Origin: Nocardia ninae NBRC 108245
Lineage (GTDB): Bacteria; Actinomycetota; Actinomycetes; Mycobacteriales; Mycobacteriaceae
Length of the DNA: 64,000 bases
Reading direction: 5' to 3'
Assembly (NCBI RefSeq): GCF_007990755.1
Contig: NZ_BJXA01000004.1
Span: forward strand, 1 to 64,000
Of this stretch, positions 37,537 through 45,567 are shown in pieces. The notes below the pieces were generated by a model. The model did no database searches and was not told the DNA's origin. It saw only the letters and a list, made by a program, of their open reading frames with translations. The position numbers and the translations under genes are program-made. Within the stretch, counting starts at the first letter, position 1, and each line of letters starts with the position of its first letter.

Positions 37537-39188
37537 GGGATCAGCTTTCCAGGATTGAGGATGCCCGCCGGGTCCAATTCGGCTTTCACCGCGCGCAATA
37601 CGCGGACCCCGAGTTCGCCGACCTCGGCGGGTAGCCACGGGCGGTGGTCGGTGCCGACCGCGTGATGGTGGGTGATGGTGCCGCCGTTGGCCACGATCGC
37701 GTCGCCGACAGCCTGCTTTGCCGTGTGCCACTGCGCGATCGGATCATCGAGCTGCTTGGCGACCACGGTGAAGTACAGCGACGCACCGGTCGGGTAGGTG
37801 TGCGAGATGTGGCACATGACCAGCGGCGGGGTGCCCTGCCCGGTGAGCGAATCGGTCAGCGCGGCAGTCACCTTCGCCTTGAGCACACCGAGGTTCGCCC
37901 AGGTAGTCGCGGTCTCCAGCGTTTCGCACAGCACGCCGACGTCCAGCAGCGCATCGCGCATGTAGGGCGCGCCGAACCGACCTTGTTCCCATTCCCTGGC
38001 CGGAGTTTCGCCGAGCGCGGTGCCACCCGCCGCGGTGAGCAAGGCGCTCGCCTCGGCGCTGCGTGCCGCGACATGCGCCGCAGTGCCCTCGAAGGTGGTG
38101 ATGGCCAGGCAGCCGGCGATCGCGTTGCCGCCGATATCGCTGGCGCGGGCCAGATTGACCCCGGTCTCGGCCTCATCGGACAGGCGAAGCACCGTCGGTG
38201 CGGCACCGGCCTGCACGACCGAACGCAGTGCGGCGGCGCCGGTTTCGAAGTCGGGGAACGACCACCCTTGGTAGGCGGTGGTTTCCGGCATGGGGTGGAC
38301 GCGCACGGTGACCTCGGTGATCACGCCGAGCGCGCCTTCCGAGCCGACGAACAGCTCACGCAGGTCCGGGCCCGCCGCCGAGGCGGGCGGACGGCCGAGT
38401 TCCAGTGTGCCGGTGGGGGTGGCGATCTTCAGCCGCTGCACCATGTCGTCGAACCGCCCGTACCCCGCCGAGGCCTGCCCGGACGACCGGGTGGCGGCGA
38501 ACCCGCCGATGCTGGCGAATTCGAAGCTCTGCGGGAAATGTCCGAGCGAAAGCCCTTGCGCCCGAAGCAGTTCCTCCGCGCGCGGGCCGGTGAGCCCGGC
38601 ACCGAGGGTGGCCATGCCGCTGACCGGGTCGATATCGGACACCCCGTCGAGCCTGCGCAGGTCCATCGCGACCACGGTGTCGAAGCGGCCGCGCACCGGA
38701 TCGACGCCGCCGACCACGCTGGTGCCGCCGCCGAACGGCACGACCGCGATGGCGTGCTCGGCGCAGTAGGCCAGCACGGCGAGCACCTGCTCGTGATCGG
38801 CGGGGAAGACGATGGCGTCCGGGGCGTCCTGCGGGCCCTCGGCACGGCGACGCAGTAGGTCAGGGGTGCTCTTGCCGCCGGCATGCCGCAAGCGGTCGCG
38901 GTGGTCGGTCGAGACATTGTCCGGGCCGACCACCTCGACCAACCCGTCTCGTCGGGTAGGCGTCAGCGCCGACTCTCGAAGTGGCACTTCGCCCTCATCG
39001 CGGCGCGCCACCGGGTCGCCGGACACTCCGAACACCTGCGTGAGGAGGCCCCGGATCTGTGCCGACAACGGCTTGTGTCCGGCCGGAATGCCCCAGGCAT
39101 CCCAGACCATACTCGCCACGGCCTCGGCTGCGCCCGAGTTTTCTGCCGGAGCCGATGCGTCGCCGGGGTACTTCTGCGTCTCGACCAT
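37533..39188 (-). CDS. FAD-linked oxidase, alkyl-DHAP-synthase-like
   Basis: A 551-residue VAO/PCMH-type flavoprotein: FAD-binding IVFPADHEQVLAVLAYC, VPFGGGTSVVGGV, GATLG-like segment, GHFPQSFEFASIGGFAATRSSGQ, GSEGALGVITEVTVRV, and HHHAVGTDHRPWL with the histidine cluster typical of alkyldihydroxyacetonephosphate synthases. Matches Rv2251 by synteny. The family exchanges acyl-DHAP for fatty alcohol (ether lipid) in eukaryotes; the actinobacterial role is uncertain. Divergent from TetR over a palindromic operator. Confidence 0.85.
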   Translation of the reverse strand: MVETQKYPGDASAPAENSGAAEAVASMVWDAWGIPAGHKPLSAQIRGLLTQVFGVSGDPVARRDEGEVPLRESALTPTRRDGLVEVVGPDNVSTDHRDRLRHAGGKSTPDLLRRRAEGPQDAPDAIVFPADHEQVLAVLAYCAEHAIAVVPFGGGTSVVGGVDPVRGRFDTVVAMDLRRLDGVSDIDPVSGMATLGAGLTGPRAEELLRAQGLSLGHFPQSFEFASIGGFAATRSSGQASAGYGRFDDMVQRLKIATPTGTLELGRPPASAAGPDLRELFVGSEGALGVITEVTVRVHPMPETTAYQGWSFPDFETGAAALRSVVQAGAAPTVLRLSDEAETGVNLARASDIGGNAIAGCLAITTFEGTAAHVAARSAEASALLTAAGGTALGETPAREWEQGRFGAPYMRDALLDVGVLCETLETATTWANLGVLKAKVTAALTDSLTGQGTPPLVMCHISHTYPTGASLYFTVVAKQLDDPIAQWHTAKQAVGDAIVANGGTITHHHAVGTDHRPWLPAEVGELGVRVLRAVKAELDPAGILNPGKLIP

Positions 39189-39190
39189 GC

Positions 39191-39223
39191 GTTACAGTTT
39201 GACATAGAATGTCAAGCAGTAAC
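39191..39223. promoter_or_regulatory. Palindromic TetR operator
   Basis: In the 60-bp gap between divergent starts, TTGACAT (39199-39205) and ATGTCAA (39209-39215) form an inverted repeat around 39207, flanked by symmetric outer arms GTTAC (39191-39195) and GTAAC (39219-39223). The inner arms contain TTGACA on both strands and could serve as overlapping -35 hexamers. Probable binding site of the TetR protein encoded at 39249. Confidence 0.7.
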
Positions 39224-39248
39224 GAGCCGACCTCACCGAGGTGAACCT

Positions 39249-39869
39249 TTGACCGCTCCCGACGACCCGCTCTCCGCCATCGATCTCGCGATCCTCGATG
39301 CCGCCCGCCGCTGCGTGGCGGAGTTCGGCGTGCGCCGCACCACGCTCACCGAGGTGGCCCGGCGTGCGGGCGTCAGCAGGCCGACCGTCTACCGACGCTG
39401 GTCCGACACCGGGGCGCTGGTCGCCGAGCTGCTGGTCCGTGAGCTGCGCGCGATCGTCGACGCCACCATGCCCACCGGAGGGCCCGGCCGCACCCGGCTG
39501 GTCACCGGCATCGTCGCGGGAGCCGCGAAGGTTCGCTCGAACCCGTTGTTCGGCAAGATCTTCCGTGCCGACACCGACCTGATGCTCACCTATGTCTTCG
39601 GCCGCCTCGGCCGCAACCAGCGTGCTTTGATCGAGCTGTTCGCTGCGGGCATTCGAGACGGCCAGCAGGACGGGTCAATTCGCGAAGGCGACCCCGAGCA
39701 GCTGGCCACCATGCTCCTGCTGATCGCGCAATCCGCGGTCCAGTCGGCAGGCACGGTCGAACCACTACTCGCCGGAGCCGGCCTGGACACGGAGCTGTCC
39801 CACGCACTCGACGGCTATCTCGTGCCGGCCGATCGGCACGGCACCGACCTCGGAAAGGCACTGCGATGA
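39249..39869 (+). CDS. TetR-family transcriptional regulator
   Basis: A 206-residue TetR protein: DAARRCVAEFGVRRTTLTEV, ARRAGVSRPTVYRRWSDTGALV, then a helical C-terminus. TTG 39249 is the probable start (GAGG eight bases upstream; no ATG or GTG in the correct place). Its stop overlaps the glpD start (ATGA), so the two are co-expressed. Corresponds by position to Rv2250c. Likely controls the lipid-related flavoprotein and glpD (inference). Confidence 0.9.
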   Translation: MTAPDDPLSAIDLAILDAARRCVAEFGVRRTTLTEVARRAGVSRPTVYRRWSDTGALVAELLVRELRAIVDATMPTGGPGRTRLVTGIVAGAAKVRSNPLFGKIFRADTDLMLTYVFGRLGRNQRALIELFAAGIRDGQQDGSIREGDPEQLATMLLLIAQSAVQSAGTVEPLLAGAGLDTELSHALDGYLVPADRHGTDLGKALR

Positions 39870-41416
39870 ACCGGAATTCGGTTGTCACCGGAGACTCGGC
39901 CCTGAACGCGGAACGCCGCGCCAGGGAGCTGCGGCAGCTCGGTGACGGGGGCGAGATCGACGTCCTGGTGATCGGCGGCGGCGTCACCGGTGCCGGCGCC
40001 GCACTCGACGCGGTGGCCCGCGGACTGCGCACCGTGCTGGTGGAGCGGCACGACCTCGCGTTCGGTACCAGCCGGTGGAGTTCGAAGCTGGTGCACGGCG
40101 GGTTGCGGTATCTGGCCAGCGGCCAGGTGGGCATCGCGCACGAAAGTGCCGTGGAGCGCGGCATTCTGATCCGCACCACGGCACCGCATCTCGTCCGCCC
40201 GCTGCCGCAGCTGGTGCCGCTGCTGCCCGGCATCGGAGCCGCGCAGAGCGCGCTGGTACGGGTGGGTTTCCTGGCGGGTGACGCGCTGCGCCGCGGCGCG
40301 GGCACCCCGGGCGCGATCCTGCCCCGTTCCCGCCGGGTCGCGGCCGCCGAGGCATTGCGGCTCGCACCGACCGTGCGCCGCGACGGGCTGCGCGGCGGCC
40401 TCCAGTCGTGGGACGGTCAGCTCGTCGACGACGCCCGCCTGGTGGTCGCCTTGGCGCGCACCGCGGCCGCGCACGGCGCGACGGTGCTGACCCGCGTGGA
40501 AGCGCTTGACGTGAACGGCAATTCGGCACGCCTCCGGGACACCCTGACCGGTGAGACCCTGTCCGTGCGCGCCCGCGCCGTCGTCAACGCCACCGGTGTG
40601 TGGGCCGACGAGGTCGATCCCAGCATCGAGTTGCGCCCGAGCCGCGGCACCCACCTGGTGTTCGACGCCGCGTCGTTCGGCGGGCTCACCGCCTCGCTGA
40701 CCGTCCCGGTGCCGGGCAGCACCAGCCGTTTCGTCTTCGCCTTCCCCGCCGCGCACGGCCGGGTGTACCTGGGCCTGACCGACGAGGACGCCCCCGGCCC
40801 GGTCCCGGACGAGCCGAAACCCACCGAGTCCGAGATCGATTTCCTGCTCGACACCATCAACACCGCGCTCCGTGAACCGTTGACCCGTGCCGACATTCGC
40901 GGCACCTACGCGGGCCTGCGTCCGCTGCTGAAGACCGCCGACGACAGCACCGCCGACATCTCCCGCAAGCATGCGGTCCTGCACTCCCCCACCGGAGTCA
41001 TCACCATCGTCGGCGGCAAACTCACCACCTACCGTCAGATGGCCGAGGACGTCATCGACGCGGCCGTCACCCGCGCCGGACTGACCGCGGGCCCCTGCCG
41101 CACCAAACGACTTCCGTTGGTAGGCGCGGTTTCCGGCGCCGCGCGCGATCGCGTCGACGCGCCCCCGGTGCTGATCGACCGCTACGGCAGCGAAGCAGCG
41201 ACCGTGCTCGCCGCCACCCAGCACAATCCGGCACTGGCCCAACCGGTGGCGCCCGGGATAGACGTCACCGCAGCGGAATTCCACTTCGCCGTCACCCACG
41301 AGGGCGCACTCGACGCCGACGACCTGCTCGACCGCCGCACCAGGATCGGCCTGATCGCCGAAGACCGCACGGCCGCCACCCCGGCCGCGATGGCCGCGCT
41401 CGCGCCGGCCACCTAG
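39866..41416 (+). CDS. glpD: Glycerol-3-phosphate dehydrogenase
   Basis: A 516-residue FAD-dependent aerobic GlpD that oxidises glycerol-3-phosphate to DHAP at the membrane. FAD motif DVLVIGGGVTGAGAALDA, GTSRWSSKLVHGGLRYL, GVWADEVD, IVGGKLTTYRQMAED, and a C-terminal helical domain. TetR-glpD order matches Rv2250c-Rv2249c (glpD1). Its TAG stop lies within the CCTAGG end of a palindromic repeat. Confidence 0.96.
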   Translation: MNRNSVVTGDSALNAERRARELRQLGDGGEIDVLVIGGGVTGAGAALDAVARGLRTVLVERHDLAFGTSRWSSKLVHGGLRYLASGQVGIAHESAVERGILIRTTAPHLVRPLPQLVPLLPGIGAAQSALVRVGFLAGDALRRGAGTPGAILPRSRRVAAAEALRLAPTVRRDGLRGGLQSWDGQLVDDARLVVALARTAAAHGATVLTRVEALDVNGNSARLRDTLTGETLSVRARAVVNATGVWADEVDPSIELRPSRGTHLVFDAASFGGLTASLTVPVPGSTSRFVFAFPAAHGRVYLGLTDEDAPGPVPDEPKPTESEIDFLLDTINTALREPLTRADIRGTYAGLRPLLKTADDSTADISRKHAVLHSPTGVITIVGGKLTTYRQMAEDVIDAAVTRAGLTAGPCRTKRLPLVGAVSGAARDRVDAPPVLIDRYGSEAATVLAATQHNPALAQPVAPGIDVTAAEFHFAVTHEGALDADDLLDRRTRIGLIAEDRTAATPAAMAALAPAT

Positions 41417-41466
41417 GTCCGGTCGCCCACGGAGGCGCCGGATGGGACTTTGGCGACAGCCCTAGG
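41412..41466. repeat. CCTAGG-bounded palindromic element between convergent genes
   Basis: A 55-bp element with perfect CCTAGG at both ends (41412-41417 and 41461-41466) and an imperfect inverted repeat between. The central/right part, starting GGAGGCGCCGGAT, is closely related to the element at 10988-11062, which has a longer left arm. The TAG in each CCTAGG end is the stop codon of the gene entering from that side (glpD 41414-41416; GNAT 41462-41464). It may serve as a bidirectional terminator. Confidence 0.65.
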
Positions 41467-42007
41467 TTTCCGAGACGGACCCGTCGAACGTCCACGAGTC
41501 GATATCGGCGCACATGGTGGCCCGCGGCCAACCGTCGAGGCCGTGGGCGGCTTCGGCGGCGCGGATGGCGTGCAGACCCGGTGTCTGCTCCTCTTCGGAC
41601 AGGTAGCGGAAGCCGAGGCGCTCGTAGTACGGGCCGTTCCAGGCGACGTCGACGAAGGTGGTGAGGGTGATCGACTGCATGCCATGGTCTTTGGCCCAGA
41701 ACACGGCGTGGTCGATGAGCTGCTTGCCGATCCGGCGGCCCCGGTGGTCGGGGTGCACCGACACCTGATCGATGTGCGCCATCTGGTCGACGACGCCGAG
41801 GACCAGGTAACCGATCGGGTGGTCGCCGTCGTCGGTCCAGACCCACGCGCGTCCGGCGCGCTGGAATTCGCGCAATGTTTCTAACGGCGGCGGTTCATCC
41901 TCCGCCACGGCTGTCATACCGATTTCCGCGAACGGTCTACCCGCTGCGATCTCGATATCCTGCAGGACTGGCAAGTCGTCCTCGGTCGCCGGTCGGATCA
42001 CGGACAC
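41462..42007 (-). CDS. GNAT-family N-acetyltransferase
   Basis: A 181-residue acetyltransferase. RPATEDDLPVLQDIE at the start, the acetyl-CoA loop VSVHPDHRGRRIGKQLIDHA and YYERLGFRYL are typical. Substrate unknown. It lies 16 bp after the TetR gene on the same strand and may be in one transcript with it. Confidence 0.93.
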   Translation of the reverse strand: MSVIRPATEDDLPVLQDIEIAAGRPFAEIGMTAVAEDEPPPLETLREFQRAGRAWVWTDDGDHPIGYLVLGVVDQMAHIDQVSVHPDHRGRRIGKQLIDHAVFWAKDHGMQSITLTTFVDVAWNGPYYERLGFRYLSEEEQTPGLHAIRAAEAAHGLDGWPRATMCADIDSWTFDGSVSET

Positions 42008-42023
42008 CTTCGCATCATAGAGA

Positions 42024-42695
42024 TCAGGTGGCGGGCGTGGCGAGAATGCCCTCGATCAACACCCGAAGTGCCCAGCGGGCACGCTGGTCTCCCTCGCCCG
42101 ACATCATGGTGTCTCCCAGGGCCACGATCATCGGATAGCGCTCGGCCGGCAGCGCGGCGAAGCGCTCGCGGACCTCGGCGAGGTGCGCCTCGGCACGCAT
42201 CCCTTTGGTGTTGTAGGCGCTCTGTTCGGCGGCGACCGCGGTGATGTGCAGGAACAGCAGGTCGACAGCCCACGAGTTGGTGCGCTCGTCCACGCCGCCC
42301 GCAGCGAGCAGCGCCAGCATCCGGTCGATGAGCACGAGTGCGTTCGTCCCGGTCGGGATCGCCCCGAGTGCGACGAGCGCCAGTCCCTCGTGCCGGCTCA
42401 TCGCTACGACCGCCGCCTCGACCAGGGCGAACAGTCGTTCACGCCAGGTGCCGTCGGTCGGTTCCTCGATCGTGCCGAGCACGTGGTCGAGCATGGCGGC
42501 CATCAGGTCGTCGCGGTTGGCGACGTAGACGTAGAGCGAGGCCGCGCCGGTGTCGAGTTCCTGGGCGACGCGGCGCATGGTCAGCGCGGCCTGGCCGTCC
42601 TGATCGAGAACGCGCAGGCCGGTTTCGATGATCACGTCGCGGCTGAGCGGCGCCTTCGCGGGGCGAGCTCGGCGGCTGAGAGGTGCTGGGTTCAT
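42024..42695 (-). CDS. TetR-family regulator of the efflux pump
   Basis: A 223-residue TetR protein: IETGLRVLDQDGQAALTMRRVAQ and TGAASLYVYVANRDDLMAAM are its HTH, followed by the TetR_C-type ligand domain. ATG 42695 has GAGGCG seven bases upstream; an in-frame ATG at 42752 would add an Arg/Gly-rich tail. Divergent from the DHA2 transporter; repeated ACGAAC-n3-GTTCGT sites in between are probable operators, so it most likely represses the pump (inference). Confidence 0.9.
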   Translation of the reverse strand: MNPAPLSRRARPAKAPLSRDVIIETGLRVLDQDGQAALTMRRVAQELDTGAASLYVYVANRDDLMAAMLDHVLGTIEEPTDGTWRERLFALVEAAVVAMSRHEGLALVALGAIPTGTNALVLIDRMLALLAAGGVDERTNSWAVDLLFLHITAVAAEQSAYNTKGMRAEAHLAEVRERFAALPAERYPMIVALGDTMMSGEGDQRARWALRVLIEGILATPAT

Positions 42696-42784
42696 GACCA
42701 CGCCTCGCTCGGCCGTGCCGAAACCACCTGGTCGCTTTCCGCGCTCGCTCATGGCGTCGAGCATACGCGTTGAACGAACACTGT

Positions 42785-42837
42785 TTGACACGAACAGCGT
42801 TCGTTTCGTACTGTCGCCCTCAACGAACAACGTTCGT
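42785..42837 (+). promoter_or_regulatory. Promoter with two embedded TetR operators
   Basis: TTGACA (42785-42790), an 18-bp spacer and TACTGT (42809-42814). The perfect inverted repeat ACGAAC-AGC-GTTCGT (42790-42804) sits inside the spacer, and a second copy, ACGAAC-AAC-GTTCGT (42823-42837), near the expected transcription start; centres are 33 bp apart. A degenerate third copy lies at 42774-42788. Binding would block polymerase. Confidence 0.78.
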
Positions 42838-42881
42838 AACGATCGAAGTTCGATCCCGCTCCACCTCGAAGGAGGTGTCCC

Positions 42882-44297
42882 ATGTCCATCCCCACCTTGT
42901 CCACAGCGGCAAATCCGCAGGTCAACAGCCGCATGTGGGCAATACTCGCCGTCATCCTCGCGGCAGACATTCTCGACCTGTTAGACGCGACGATCACCAA
43001 CATCGCCGCGCCGACGATCGCTGCGGACCTGCGCGGCGGCCAGGGCTTGATCCAGTGGCTCGGCGCGAGTTACGCCCTCGCCCTCGGCGTGCTGCTCGTC
43101 GTCGGCGGCCGGCTCGGCGATCGCTTCGGTAAGCGCCGCCTGTTCCTGATCGGGCTCGCCGGGTTCACCGTCGCCTCGGTCGCCTGCGGCCTGGCCTTCG
43201 ATCCGGTCTCGATCATCGTGGCCCGCCTGGTCCAAGGCGCGTTCGGCGCGCTGCTCATCCCGCAGGGCTTCGGCATCCTCACCGCGGTGTTCCCGCGCGA
43301 ACAACTGGGCAAGGCGTTCAGCGTCTTCGGACCTGCCCTTGGCCTGTCCGCGGTGGGCGGGCCGATCCTGGCCGGCTTGCTGATCGACGCCGATCTGTTC
43401 GACCTCGGTTGGCGCGCCATGTTCCTGATCAATATCGGGCTGGGCGGTGCCGCGTTCGCCGCCGCTTACCGCCTGCTGCCGCCCGACACCGGTGACCGCT
43501 CCGTCGCCATCGACGGGCTCGGCGCGGGACTGCTCGGTGTCGCCATGTTCGGTGCGCTGTTCGGGCTCATCGACGGTGCGGCCAGCGGCTGGACCGTGCT
43601 GCCCCTTGGCTGTCTCGTCGGCGGTCTGATCTGCTTCGGCCTGTTCATTCGGCGTCAGCTGACCGCCGCGGAACCGCTGGTCCGGCCGACGCTGTTCCAG
43701 AACCGGGGCTTCACCTCGGGACTGCTGCTCGGACTCGTGTTCTTCGCCGCGGTGTCCGGATTGCTCTACGTGCTGTCGCTGTTCCTGCAAACCGGGCTCG
43801 GCTACAGCCCGACCGGTGCCGCGCTCGGTCTCGCGCCGCTGGCCGTGGGGATCGTGCTCGCCTCGATCGCGGCGCATCAGTTCATCGCCCGGCTCGGTCG
43901 CGACCTCATCTTGATCGGCTTGCTGATCACACTGGTGGGCATCGGCTTGCTGCTCGTGCTCGCACTGACCGCCGGAACAACGGTCGGCCCCTGGGCGCTT
44001 GCGGTGCCCGTCTTGATCCTCGGGCTCGGCATGGGGACCTGCTTCGGCACCGTCTACCAGGTCACCGTCGGTGATATCGAGCAGGCTGAAACCGGCAGTG
44101 CCAGTGGGTCTCTCACTGCCGTGCAACAACTCGCGAATGCCATCGGCGCGGCCGCCGTCACCACGGTGTACTTCCACACCGTTGGCTCGGGGCAGGCGCA
44201 CGCATTGATCGTCAGCCTGGTGCTGGTTGCCGTCAGCACCGTCGTCTGCTGCGCATTGGTTCGGCTGATGCCACGCAACGCACCGGCCGTGCACTGA
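42882..44297 (+). CDS. MFS drug-efflux transporter (DHA2, EmrB/QacA type)
   Basis: A 471-residue transporter with about 14 hydrophobic segments. LLDATITNIAAPTIAADL (motif D1-like), the loop GGRLGDRFGKRRLFLIG (motif A), and ARLVQGAFGALLIPQGFG (motif B region), typical of proton-driven multidrug pumps. GGAGG six bases before ATG 42882. Regulated by the divergent TetR; an NmrA-like reductase follows 72 bp downstream, probably co-transcribed. Confidence 0.92.
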   Translation: MSIPTLSTAANPQVNSRMWAILAVILAADILDLLDATITNIAAPTIAADLRGGQGLIQWLGASYALALGVLLVVGGRLGDRFGKRRLFLIGLAGFTVASVACGLAFDPVSIIVARLVQGAFGALLIPQGFGILTAVFPREQLGKAFSVFGPALGLSAVGGPILAGLLIDADLFDLGWRAMFLINIGLGGAAFAAAYRLLPPDTGDRSVAIDGLGAGLLGVAMFGALFGLIDGAASGWTVLPLGCLVGGLICFGLFIRRQLTAAEPLVRPTLFQNRGFTSGLLLGLVFFAAVSGLLYVLSLFLQTGLGYSPTGAALGLAPLAVGIVLASIAAHQFIARLGRDLILIGLLITLVGIGLLLVLALTAGTTVGPWALAVPVLILGLGMGTCFGTVYQVTVGDIEQAETGSASGSLTAVQQLANAIGAAAVTTVYFHTVGSGQAHALIVSLVLVAVSTVVCCALVRLMPRNAPAVH

Positions 44298-44369
44298 CCC
44301 GCCGCTGTGCCTGTCCGCCAGCGGCAGACCGGCACACCCCACCAATTCGCTACTCACCAAGGACTTCTC

Positions 44370-45206
44370 ATGATTCTCGTTACCGGCGGCCGCGGCGCGG
44401 TCGCCACCAACCTGCTCGACCTGCTGCGCGCCGACGACCTTGCCGTCCGTGTCGGATCCGCCCACCCCGAGCAACTCCGAGTTCCCGCGGACGTGCCGAC
44501 CGTCGCCTGTGACCTGACCGATCCGACCACTTTTCCCGCGGCCCTCGCCGATGTCACCTCGGTATTCCTATACGCGGAGGGCACAACCATCAGCGAATTC
44601 GTCACCGCCGCAACTGAAGCCGGTGTCGAGCACATCGTCCTGCTGTCCTCGTCCTCGGTGCTCGATCCCGACGCCGCGACCAACCCGGTCGCGAAATCGC
44701 ACCTCGACGCCGAGCTCGGACTCGCCGACGCCCCGATGACCGTCAGCGTGCTGCGCCCGGGCGCCTTCGCCGGCAATGCCCGTGGTTGGGCCTGGGCGAT
44801 CAAGGCGGGCCGGCCGATCAGCCTGCCGTACCCGAACGCCTACGGCGATCCGATCCACGAGCTCGATATCGCCGAGGCCGCGTATACCCTGCTCACCGAG
44901 CCGGGCTCGCGGGGCGGCCAGTACCACCTGACCGGACCCGAGACCCTCACCTTCACCGAGCAGCTCGGCCGCGTCGGCCAGGTCATCGGCCGCTCCATCG
45001 CCATCGACCACGTGACTCCCGAAGCATGGAAACAGCAGATGGCCGAGTACATTCCCGGCCACTTCGCCGACGGCCTGCTCGCGTACTGGCGCCGCTGCGA
45101 CGGTGCGCCGAGTCCGATCACCGACGATGTCCGCACCCTGACCGGGCGACCGGCCCGTACCTTCACCAGCTGGCTCGTGGAGAATGCCGCCCTGTTCACC
45201 GGCTGA
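44370..45206 (+). CDS. NmrA-like / NAD(P)-binding Rossmann protein
   Basis: A 278-residue atypical SDR: MILVTGGRGAVATNLLDLL at the start, VFLYAEGT, HIVLLSSSSV and VLRPGAFAGN. It lacks the Y-x3-K catalytic pair of true SDRs, like NmrA/HSCARG-type redox sensors and quinone reductases of the QOR2 kind. ATG 44370 with AAGGAC upstream. A terminator follows. Its co-location with a drug pump suggests a role in detoxification (inference). Confidence 0.82.
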   Translation: MILVTGGRGAVATNLLDLLRADDLAVRVGSAHPEQLRVPADVPTVACDLTDPTTFPAALADVTSVFLYAEGTTISEFVTAATEAGVEHIVLLSSSSVLDPDAATNPVAKSHLDAELGLADAPMTVSVLRPGAFAGNARGWAWAIKAGRPISLPYPNAYGDPIHELDIAEAAYTLLTEPGSRGGQYHLTGPETLTFTEQLGRVGQVIGRSIAIDHVTPEAWKQQMAEYIPGHFADGLLAYWRRCDGAPSPITDDVRTLTGRPARTFTSWLVENAALFTG

Positions 45207-45222
45207 ACTCGGGCACCTGATC

Positions 45223-45258
45223 CGTTTCCGACAGCCGCACATCCGGCTGTCGGAAACG
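45223..45258 (+). terminator. Strong terminator hairpin
   Basis: Perfect 15-bp stem CGTTTCCGACAGCCG (45223-45237) with its complement (45244-45258) and a 6-nt loop, 17 bp past the NmrA-like stop, followed by TTTG. Confidence 0.88.
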
Positions 45259-45567
45259 TTTGCGCCGACCGGCGGCAAGGGCGACGCGCGGACCGGTACC
45301 CGAACCGGGTGTCGGCGAGACGGTCGCCACACTTGCGCTCTGGACCGAATAGGACGAACACCATCACCGCCTGTGGCGTGCCCGACGCCGACAGACCGAC
45401 CAGAATCGTGGCGGCACTGGCGGATTCAGCGGTCGACAAATTCTTCCGATCGGTAGCGCCGATGTGCGCAGACGTAGCCCCGCAGCCCCTCGGCGCGCCG
45501 ATCCACCCGGCGCACACGCTCTATGCTGGCTTCGAATGTCGGTAGTGCGCCGGGAAGGAGGGCGCGG
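45259..45567 (+). other. Intergenic region upstream of FHA gene
   Basis: 309 bp without a gene. A plausible -10 TATGCT (45522-45527) lies 40 bp before the FHA start; no clear -35. Short open frames here lack coding character. Confidence 0.4.
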
